Assembly (NCBI GenBank): GCA_021796375.1 | Contig: JAJYJF010000193.1 | Coordinates: 1 to 5,350 of the forward strand | DNA length: 5,350 nucleotides | Direction: 5' to 3' | DNA from: Chloroflexota bacterium | GTDB lineage: Bacteria > Chloroflexota > Anaerolineae > Anaerolineales > Anaerolineaceae | Shown here: in pieces, positions 1-4,660 of the stretch | Numbering within the stretch: position 1 is the first letter of the stretch | Layout: each line of letters opens with the position of its first letter | The notes under the pieces: generated by a model | What the model saw: the letters and a program-made list of their open reading frames with translations, nothing else | Told to the model about the DNA's origin: nothing | Database searches by the model: none | Translations under genes and position numbers: made by a program

Positions 1-301
1 GATCATGGTGCCCGACGCCTGCAAATCCTCCAGCTCGGGCAAATCGGATATCCCGCTGCCCGCCAACGCTACCAACGTGGGCACCCTGGCCGGGATGATC
101 ACCTTCAAAAGCCCGGACAGCCCCAGCGTGGTCGCGAATTTCTTCAAGCTGGCCCTGCCCCAAAAAGGCTGGACGGCCGAGTTCCAGACGACGAGCGGCG
201 GGATGGATGTGCTGATCTTTACGAAAGACAGCGTCTCCCTCCAAATCATGATCCAGGCACAAAACGGAGAGACCAACGTCTCGATCAACCAGCAGCAGTA
301 G
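1..301 (+). CDS. C-terminal part of a putative secreted or lipoprotein-type protein (5' truncated by window edge)
   Basis: The reading frame is open from the first bases, so the true start lies upstream; the ATG at position 5 is probably internal. About 99 codons are visible, ending in TAG at 299-301. After a Ser/Gly-rich linker (CKSSSSGK) there is one compact domain. It begins 'DIPLPANATNV', continues with a helix containing 'VVANFFKLALPQKGW', and ends in beta-rich segments ('MDVLIFTKDSVSLQIMI') with a polar Q-rich tail. This layout (acidic/proline entry, amphipathic helix ending in LPxxGW, then two or three strands) matches a small domain I recall from Anaerolineae extracellular proteins, but I cannot name a family. 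The Cys before the Ser/Gly linker could be a lipobox cysteine, although the preceding 'VPDA' is not a classical lipobox and the hydrophobic region would be outside the window. Function unknown. Coding status is well supported by high third-position G+C and a sensible protein composition. Confidence 0.7.
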   Translation, partial: IMVPDACKSSSSGKSDIPLPANATNVGTLAGMITFKSPDSPSVVANFFKLALPQKGWTAEFQTTSGGMDVLIFTKDSVSLQIMIQAQNGETNVSINQQQ

Positions 302-336
302 CCATCCAGCCCGATAGGACTGCCGCCTCGAGATCA

Positions 337-352
337 GGGCAGCCGGCTGCCC
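337..352. repeat. 16-bp perfect GC palindrome downstream of the first gene
   Basis: GGGCAGCCGGCTGCCC is perfectly self-complementary and could fold as a 6-bp stem with a CCGG loop, 36 bases after the TAG of the upstream gene. A second arm (CCGGCTG, 368-374) could compete for the left half and is followed by TTTGCAATTCTG. It may help end the upstream transcript, but no convincing T-run follows the first stem, so the role is open. Confidence 0.4.
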
Positions 353-416
353 CGGCGGCCTGAAAGCCCGGCTGTTTGCAATTCTGTAATGGCTTCAGCC
401 CCATCTGAGATCAGTG

Positions 417-422
417 TAATAA
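417..422 (+). promoter_or_regulatory. Possible -10 element (TAATAA) for the repeat-protein gene
   Basis: TGTAATAAT at 415-423 resembles an extended -10 box. The best -35 at 17-bp spacing, TTCAGC (394-399), matches only half of the TTGACA consensus. If used, transcription would begin around position 430, so the 434-465 hairpin would lie almost at the 5' end of the mRNA for the small repeat protein. This is a weak prediction made because no better promoter is visible between the hairpin and that gene. Confidence 0.25.
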
Positions 423-433
423 TATGCAGAATT

Positions 434-465
434 ATTTCTTGGGGGGATCGCTCCCCCCAAGAAAT
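434..465 (+). terminator. Perfect 14-bp hairpin with U-rich 3' flank; probable intrinsic terminator
   Basis: The left arm 434-447 (ATTTCTTGGGGGGA) and right arm 452-465 are perfectly complementary around a 4-base loop (TCGC). The core is six G-C pairs flanked by an A/T-rich base, and it is followed by TTTATTTATATCTT. This is the form of a rho-independent terminator for the plus-strand gene ending at 301. The T-tract is interrupted, and the stem lies 133 bases past that stop. The alternative is a 5'-UTR stem of the next gene, which begins about 38 bases further on. Confidence 0.55.
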
Positions 466-486
466 TTTATTTATATCTTAATCATT

Positions 487-492
487 GAAGGA
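487..492 (+). promoter_or_regulatory. Shine-Dalgarno-like GAAGGA deciding the ATG at 503
   Basis: GAAGGA lies 10 bases before the ATG at 503. A TTG at 485 in the same frame would overlap this site and has no purine-rich sequence before it (the upstream stretch is TTTATATCTTAATCA). This favours ATG 503 over TTG 485. Confidence 0.5.
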
Positions 493-502
493 TACACGCA
501 GC

Positions 503-922
503 ATGGCAGCCATGGAGCTTGCACTTTCTTGGAGACCCGCGAATACCATCACCGGCAAGCCGCGGAAAGAAGATGACCCGCACCGGGAACCCATCCGCCA
601 GATGGAACGCCAGTATGAGTGGCCGCTCTCCGCGAGAATCAACCGCAGGAAACCGCTTTTTCTCGATCAGCTGCCCGCGAGGCAGTTCGAATCGCCGCTG
701 GAGGCGCTGGTGAACAGCCGCTCGCAGCAGACCCTGGACCAGATGCCCGGCCAGCTCGAATCTCCGCTATACGCGCTCACGAACCAGCGCGAGCCCCAGC
801 CCATCCAGGAGCTGGACCACCAGCAGTTCGAATCTCCGCTCAACGCGGTCGTGAACCAGCACGAGGACCTGCGCCGCTGGCGCTCGCCGAACCGCTTCCA
901 TCCCCTGCAGAACGGCATGTGA
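503..922 (+). CDS. Small hydrophilic protein with four tandem 'FESPLxALxN' repeats, function unknown
   Basis: From ATG 503 the product is 139 residues; a TTG at 485 would add six. I do not recognise the family. Counting from TTG 485, four units start at residues 43, 67, 90 and 114 (24-, 23- and 24-residue spacing). Their cores are QYEWPLSARIN, QFESPLEALVN, QLESPLYALTN and QFESPLNAVVN. Linkers between units carry a looser 'LDQLP/LDQMP/IQELD' element. The protein has no cysteine, no signal peptide and no membrane segment, and is rich in Gln, Arg, Pro and Glu. The repeat cores differ mostly at synonymous positions (TCG/TCT for Ser, CTG/CTA/CTC for Leu), which argues that the frame is translated and the peptide motif selected. 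A shorter 'RWRSPN' stretch near the C-terminus may be a decayed fifth unit. The gene is convergent with the ATP-grasp gene, with 51 bases between the stops. Possible roles include a binding-motif scaffold or a multi-core modified-peptide precursor; neither is shown. Confidence 0.68.
   Translation: MAAMELALSWRPANTITGKPRKEDDPHREPIRQMERQYEWPLSARINRRKPLFLDQLPARQFESPLEALVNSRSQQTLDQMPGQLESPLYALTNQREPQPIQELDHQQFESPLNAVVNQHEDLRRWRSPNRFHPLQNGM
611..850 (+). repeat. Four degenerate ~72-bp tandem repeats inside the small protein gene
   Basis: Matching 18-base blocks begin at 611 (CAGTATGAGTGGCCGCTC), 683 (CAGTTCGAATCGCCGCTG), 752 (CAGCTCGAATCTCCGCTA) and 824 (CAGTTCGAATCTCCGCTC), at spacings of 72, 69 and 72 bases. 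All spacings are multiples of three and keep the reading frame. The first copy is the most diverged (W in place of S in the core). Conservation is stronger in the encoded protein than in the DNA. Confidence 0.85.
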
Positions 923-956
923 GCCGGCGGCCGGCTCCCCGCGAAGGGGCGGGGGG
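921..956. terminator. GC-rich stem-loops between convergent genes; possible bidirectional terminator
   Basis: GAGCCGG (921-927) pairs with CCGGCTC (931-937), overlapping the stop codon of the repeat-protein gene. A second stem, CCCC (937-940) with GGGG (946-949) or CCCCGC (937-942) with GCGGGG (949-954), follows at once. The position between two converging stops suits a shared terminator, but there is no T-run on either strand, so intrinsic termination is uncertain. Confidence 0.35.
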
Positions 957-973
957 ACGCCTGCCGGGCCGCG

Positions 974-2155
974 CTACCCTTCCGAGCCGTCCTCCCGCGC
1001 GAGGAGGTAGGCGGCCATCTCCTCGATCTCTTCGATCTCGGGTGCGCGCACCAGGATCCCGAAATCGCCGATGGCCGCCGCGAACACCCCGCTGATGGCC
1101 CCCGAGTAGCAAACCCGGCCGGGAAAAGCCTGCCGGGCCTCCTCGATCGAATGGGTGTAGCGGTGCTGGAAGCGCCTCCCCAGGTACGCGCAGTAGTACG
1201 GCCGGTCCACCCGGGCATCGAAGCGGTTGCGGGCGACCACGCTGGCGTACTCGCGGTAAATATCGATGTCGTTGGCGTAATTCCACATATCGGTCGTCAG
1301 CCCGCCCGGGGGCCGCATATTGACCTCCAGGGCGACCAGCTTTTTCTCCGGGGTGCGGAAGAATTCGAAGTGGAAGAACCGCTCGCGGACGCCATACGCT
1401 TTCACCAACCGGCGGCCGAGAGCATCCAGGTCGGATGGGATCTCGCGCCGGGCGACGTACCAGAAATCGAGCTGGTGGTTGACGATATCCATCACCCCTT
1501 CGCTATATTCCATCGACGAGGAAAAAACAATCCGCCCGTCCTGATCGGTCAGGCCGTCGTAGGTTTCGATCGCGCCTTCGATGAACTCCTCGAAGATATA
1601 ATCGGCCAGCGGCTTGTTGGCGAAGAATTCCTCCAGCTCGCTTCGGCTGCGGAGCTTGTAGGTGCGGGCGGCGCCCACGCCGATATCCGGCTTGGCGATA
1701 ACCGGGAAGCCAACCTCGTCCACCAGGGAGAGGGCATCTTCCAGGGTTTCCACCACCCTGCCGCGCGCCGCGGGCACGTTCGCCCGGGCAAACACCGCCT
1801 TCATCTCGGATTTGCGTTTGATGCGGGTCAGGTCCTGGGTGTGGAAGCCGGGGATGTTGAAGTCGTTGCGCAGGCGGGCGTCGCTCTCCAGCCAGTACTC
1901 GTTGTGGGATTCGAGCCGGTCGATTTTGCCGTGGCGAAAGGTAAAGTATCCGAGGGCGCGGACCAGGTCGTCGTAGTCGTGCAGGCTGCTCACCCGGTAG
2001 TACTCGTTGAGGGCCGACCGCAGCTCGGGGCGCAGGCTGTCGTACGCGGATTCTCCCAGGCCCAGGACGGTCACCCCGGCGCGGCGCAGCTCCACCGCGA
2101 ACGGGTAAAAGTTGGGCGGAAAATCGGGTGAAAAATCAACGAAATTCATATCCAT
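974..2155 (-). CDS. ATP-grasp domain ligase (carboxylate-amine/thiol ligase superfamily), substrate unknown
   Basis: The 393-residue product has the full ATP-grasp layout. An N-terminal alpha/beta pre-grasp domain (about 1-110) contains 'GVTVLGLGES'. The 'KSEMKAVFARANVPAARG' helix (115-132) comes next, then 'GFPVIAKPDIGVGAA' (149-163), where K155 and the glycine loop should bind ATP phosphates. The hinge is 'YIFEEFIEGAIETYDG' (186-201; E189/E190 near adenine). The metal site is E264 plus 'EVNMRPPGG' (277-285; E277, N279, R281). Such enzymes activate a carboxylate as acylphosphate and join it to an amine or other nucleophile. It is most like the carbamoyl-phosphate-synthase/PurK/D-Ala ligase-type branch and not obviously RimK. 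The C-terminal ~70 residues end in an acidic helix. It stands alone, so neighbours do not reveal the substrate; the convergent repeat protein is the only suggestive partner. ATG 2155 is the longest start, but GGAAAG sits directly against it and is better spaced (6 bases) for the in-frame ATG at 2149, which would drop two residues. Confidence 0.88.
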   Translation of the reverse strand: MDMNFVDFSPDFPPNFYPFAVELRRAGVTVLGLGESAYDSLRPELRSALNEYYRVSSLHDYDDLVRALGYFTFRHGKIDRLESHNEYWLESDARLRNDFNIPGFHTQDLTRIKRKSEMKAVFARANVPAARGRVVETLEDALSLVDEVGFPVIAKPDIGVGAARTYKLRSRSELEEFFANKPLADYIFEEFIEGAIETYDGLTDQDGRIVFSSSMEYSEGVMDIVNHQLDFWYVARREIPSDLDALGRRLVKAYGVRERFFHFEFFRTPEKKLVALEVNMRPPGGLTTDMWNYANDIDIYREYASVVARNRFDARVDRPYYCAYLGRRFQHRYTHSIEEARQAFPGRVCYSGAISGVFAAAIGDFGILVRAPEIEEIEEMAAYLLAREDGSEG

Positions 2156-2183
2156 CTTTCCAGTGAAGAAATTGGACGAAGTC

Positions 2184-2243
2184 CCTGTCCGAAAATTACT
2201 CGGGGGTTGTTTTTCGGGGCTTTATTCCGGATTCTCGGACAGG
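2184..2243 (-). promoter_or_regulatory. Leader of the ATP-grasp gene with two mutually exclusive stems
   Basis: Two inverted repeats share bases. CCTGTCCGA (2184-2192) pairs perfectly with TCGGACAGG (2235-2243), enclosing 42 bases. CCGAAAA (2189-2195) pairs perfectly with TTTTCGG (2211-2217). The overlap at 2189-2192 means only one can form at a time. On the minus strand this lies between the predicted promoter (2257-2268) and the start codon, so it would be in the 5' UTR. That is the geometry of a regulatory leader, though I recognise no known riboswitch class and see no T-run terminator within it. Confidence 0.4.
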
Positions 2244-2256
2244 CTCGAATTAAACT

Positions 2257-2268
2257 ATTATAATTATA
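2257..2268 (-). promoter_or_regulatory. Tandem TATAAT -10 boxes, probable promoter of the ATP-grasp gene
   Basis: Read on the minus strand, TATAATTATAAT gives two perfect -10 hexamers back to back (2268-2263 and 2262-2257) in an AT-rich island within GC-rich DNA. No good TTGACA -35 is found at 16-18 bases upstream. Transcription would start near 2250, giving a leader of about 95 bases. The stretch is nearly symmetrical and also contains a plus-strand TATAAT (2259-2264), but no plus-strand gene follows it. Confidence 0.5.
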
Positions 2269-2300
2269 TTTATCCGTTTAAAACAGGAAGCTAATAAACT

Positions 2301-2355
2301 GGGATGCATCCGATCAACCGGATGCACCCCCTGCCCCGGGTCACCCAGGGGCAGG
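2301..2355 (-). terminator. Two consecutive strong hairpins after the membrane-protein gene
   Basis: The first hairpin reached by minus-strand transcription is CCTGCCCC (2330-2337) with GGGGCAGG (2348-2355), extended by GGG/CCC around a TCA loop with one bulged A, ending 2 bases after the stop codon. The second is TGCATCCG (2305-2312) with CGGATGCA (2319-2326), extended by three G-C pairs beyond one mismatch. Minus-strand sequence after it reads AGTTTATTAGCTTCCTGTTTT, which is moderately T-rich. Together they form a credible transcription terminator, separating this gene from the ATP-grasp gene. Confidence 0.55.
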
Positions 2356-2357
2356 AA

Positions 2358-4445
2358 TCATTGGCCGCACGCCAGCTCGTTCCGGGCAGCCGAAATGGCG
2401 GCCGCCTGGGCCGGGCTGGAGGGTATTTCGCCCTGGATGCGCAGCCACAACGAGCACAGGTAGGGTTTCATCGCCGGCGCCGACGGCCAGGCCTTGTCCG
2501 TCAGCTGGACGGCCTGATCCCATCGCCCGGTGTGCGCCATCCCCAGGATGAAGGTCGTCATCTCGTAGCCGTTCTTGGTTTTGTACCCCTTCTGCGCTGC
2601 CTGGTCCCACAGGCTCATCACCGCGCTCCAGTCCCCCTGCTGGCGGGCCAGCTCGGCCTTTTCGTAGTAGTAGCACCAGGTGTGCTTGGGTTCCTTCCCG
2701 AAGATCCCGGCCGGCGGGTACCCCGGATTCGCCGCCGTGGAGATCAGGCTCAGGTTGGAAATCTTTGTGATCCTGCGGGTGACATCCGCGACGAGCGGGT
2801 TATTCGTATCCGCCGGGTTCAGCACCCACAGGCATTGCCCGTTCTGGGTGTCATACTGGATGACCAGGCTGTTCTGGCTGGTCGAATAGAACTCGAACGA
2901 AGCGGTCTGGTAATGGATCGGCTCTCCCTGGATGAACCTGGCCAGGTCGTCTTCGGTCTGGTAAAAATATTTCTCCACCGAGTAGAACCAGTAGCTGACC
3001 CGGCTGTATTTGTCCGCTTCGGTATCCAGCGCCGCGCGGGACTGCGGGTAGAGCAGGTTGATCGCCATGGAGGTCGGGTAAACGCCCATCTTGCTGAACA
3101 GCTCGTGGTTCGACATCAGCGCGGTGCCAGGCGCCAGGTTTGGGGCGCGCCAGACCAGCTGCCAGTAAAAGGGCGTCTGGCTTTCGGTCGCCTTGACGTA
3201 ATCGTACCCGTTGCGCAGATCCGCGCCGCAGGCCAGCCCGACCAGGATGCTGACGGCGATGATGACGGTGGTCCGGTTTTTGAGGACCGCCACGAACAGG
3301 GCCACCAGGAACAGGCTGGCGCCGAACATCGCGGGCAGGGCGAAGCGGTCTGCCCACAAGGTGTTCGCCTGCGCCGCCTGGCGTCCCAGAGCCCAGGCCG
3401 GGGCGTGCCCGAGCAGCACGCCCAGCCCGCCGGCGATGAGCGCCTGCGCCCACCAGGAGCGCCACCCGGCTGGCTCCTGCTCCCCCTCCTCGCGCCGCTC
3501 CAGATGCAGCAGATAAACCGCCGCCAGCACCCCGATGACGAGGACGACCGCCCAGAACACCAGGTTGATCTTCAGCGCAGGCGATTTCTGCAGCTGGATG
3601 ACGCCCGGCTGGACGGTGTTATACCAGGTGGTGAAGAAAATGTTGGAAAGATCCTGGAGGACATTTTGCGCCAGCAGGTCGATGTAGTAGAACGGGTGGT
3701 GAAACAAACCGTAGAGCAGTCCGGGGGTGTTGCGGTCCTGGTTCGGGAGCTGGATCAGGAACAGGCGCCAGACGACAAACCCCAGCTCCACCAGCAGGTA
3801 AGGCAGCCAGTATTTCAGGGTATCCAGCGCGCGCTTGAGCAGGCCGGCCGCGCGCGGCGCAACCGCCAGCCACAGCAGCACCGGGCGCAGCAGCTCGAGG
3901 CCGACGAAATACTCCAGGGTGACCAGGTGCAGGAAGGCGGTGATCATGCCCAGCAGCGTGAGCGGGATATACCAGCGGCGGCTGCGGACCGAGTAGAGCA
4001 TGGCGAGCAGAGAAATGGAATAGGCCAGGAAGGCCGCCCACTGCTGGCTGAAGGTGACGGCGATCGGCATCTGCTTGAAGGTGGGATAGACGGCGAAGAG
4101 CAGGGCAGCCATGCTGACTTCCTGGGTATGCCTGGGCCAGACCAAACGCATGACCTGCCAGAGGGCCAGCGCCGTCAGCCAGCGGCAGGCCAGCTCGAAA
4201 ATCTGCCAGGTGATCGGGGTGATGCCCAGGACGGGGGCCAGCGAGACGTACAGCCAGGCCGCAAGCGGTCGGTCGTCGAAGGCGAAGAATTTCCACAGCC
4301 CAGCCGGCCCCTGCGCAAAGGCCGCGAAAACCGGCCGCCAGTCATCCATATAAAAACCCAGCTTGGGGATCAGCAGGCCAAAACCGGCGACGCAGACCAC
4401 CAGCAGGGCGACCACAACCGTCCACGAAGGAAAGCGGATTCTCAT
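2358..4445 (-). CDS. Polytopic membrane protein, possible GT-C-type glycosyltransferase with TPR-like C-terminus
   Basis: The 695-residue product starts with a hydrophobic helix (about 9-27), then a loop with 'YMDDWRP' (D34, D35) and 'FDDRPLAAW' (57-64). About ten to eleven further hydrophobic segments run to residue ~408 (for example 83-103, 111-131, 136-152, 158-176, 212-232, 295-314, 333-350, 369-388 and 391-408). A soluble part follows (about 410-695). Paired acidic residues in the first loop after TM1 are the hallmark of lipid-sugar-dependent GT-C glycosyltransferases (ArnT/PMT type), so an envelope glycosyltransferase is a reasonable guess, but I recognise no exact family. Residues ~588-655 contain 'YYEKAELARQQGDW' and 'GMAHTGRWDQAVQL', which look like two TPR-like helical hairpins. 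The start at ATG 4445 is supported by AGGAG (minus strand, 4458-4454) 8 bases upstream. It is followed by its own hairpins and is not clearly in an operon. Confidence 0.8.
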   Translation of the reverse strand: MRIRFPSWTVVVALLVVCVAGFGLLIPKLGFYMDDWRPVFAAFAQGPAGLWKFFAFDDRPLAAWLYVSLAPVLGITPITWQIFELACRWLTALALWQVMRLVWPRHTQEVSMAALLFAVYPTFKQMPIAVTFSQQWAAFLAYSISLLAMLYSVRSRRWYIPLTLLGMITAFLHLVTLEYFVGLELLRPVLLWLAVAPRAAGLLKRALDTLKYWLPYLLVELGFVVWRLFLIQLPNQDRNTPGLLYGLFHHPFYYIDLLAQNVLQDLSNIFFTTWYNTVQPGVIQLQKSPALKINLVFWAVVLVIGVLAAVYLLHLERREEGEQEPAGWRSWWAQALIAGGLGVLLGHAPAWALGRQAAQANTLWADRFALPAMFGASLFLVALFVAVLKNRTTVIIAVSILVGLACGADLRNGYDYVKATESQTPFYWQLVWRAPNLAPGTALMSNHELFSKMGVYPTSMAINLLYPQSRAALDTEADKYSRVSYWFYSVEKYFYQTEDDLARFIQGEPIHYQTASFEFYSTSQNSLVIQYDTQNGQCLWVLNPADTNNPLVADVTRRITKISNLSLISTAANPGYPPAGIFGKEPKHTWCYYYEKAELARQQGDWSAVMSLWDQAAQKGYKTKNGYEMTTFILGMAHTGRWDQAVQLTDKAWPSAPAMKPYLCSLWLRIQGEIPSSPAQAAAISAARNELACGQ

Positions 4446-4453
4446 GCCACAAT

Positions 4454-4458
4454 CTCCT
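4454..4458 (-). promoter_or_regulatory. Shine-Dalgarno AGGAG of the membrane-protein gene
   Basis: AGGAG on the minus strand lies 8 bases before ATG 4445, near-ideal spacing that fixes this start. Just upstream in the transcript, ACCGG/CCGGT arms (4462-4466 and 4477-4481), with an inner GGC/GCC stem and an AGA loop, form a short bulged hairpin that ends three bases before the site. Confidence 0.7.
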
Positions 4459-4513
4459 GAGACCGGAGGCAGAGCCCCGGTTCATTTGCGTTCATGCGCT
4501 TGATATGCGGGAG

Positions 4514-4519
4514 ATTATA
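4514..4519 (-). promoter_or_regulatory. Minus-strand TATAAT, probable -10 of the membrane-protein gene
   Basis: A perfect TATAAT read on the minus strand lies about 70 bases before the start codon, preceded by a weak -35 candidate (CGGGCA, 4542-4537, 17-base spacing). It would give a 5' UTR of roughly 60 bases that includes the small hairpin at 4462-4481. Confidence 0.45.
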
Positions 4520-4568
4520 CCCTGCCGTCCCACCGCTGCCCGGGTACCGCGCCAGGGCCAATCTGCGC

Positions 4569-4621
4569 TACAATATGGGCTGGAGACAGGGTTGATGCTC
4601 TCCAAGAATCCGCGGTATTTT
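4569..4621 (+). promoter_or_regulatory. Candidate promoters for tdh
   Basis: Two alternatives are visible. TACAAT (4569-4574) is a good -10 but lacks a recognisable -35. TTGATG (4592-4597) with TATTTT (4616-4621) at 18-base spacing matches four of six consensus bases in each box. The second would start transcription around 4628, giving a leader of about 30 bases. I cannot choose between them from the sequence, and I see no clear operator. Confidence 0.35.
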
Positions 4622-4660
4622 ATCAATCAATGATGTTTCCAGGGGTGAAAGGGAAATCAA

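Noticed and set aside
611..850. The ~72-bp repeats considered as a CRISPR array or mobile-element repeats
   Set aside because: Only short cores are shared, spacings are all multiples of three, and the similarity is clearest in the protein, so they are coding repeats; there are no identical repeats with unique spacers.
619..1286. Several overlapping frames on both strands across the repeat-protein gene and the 3' end of the ATP-grasp gene
   Set aside because: They give Arg/Pro/Ala-rich or Ser/Trp-rich translations, run across the two stop codons and the intergenic hairpins, and lose the FESPL repeat and ATP-grasp motifs.
1151..2131. A 326-codon open frame on the plus strand opposite the ATP-grasp gene
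   Set aside because: It lies antisense to a gene with all ATP-grasp motifs, its protein has a biased Val/Gly/Ala/His composition, and no ribosome binding site is evident.
2112..2294. A 60-codon plus-strand open frame across the ATP-grasp promoter and leader
   Set aside because: It begins inside the ATP-grasp coding region on the other strand, lacks a ribosome binding site, and its sequence is explained by the promoter and leader inverted repeats.
2304..4460. A 718-codon open frame on the plus strand covering the whole membrane-protein gene
   Set aside because: Its translation is low-complexity Arg/Gln/Gly/Pro/Asp-rich sequence without domains, it is exactly antisense to a gene with clear membrane helices and a good ribosome binding site, and long antisense frames are expected in GC-rich DNA.
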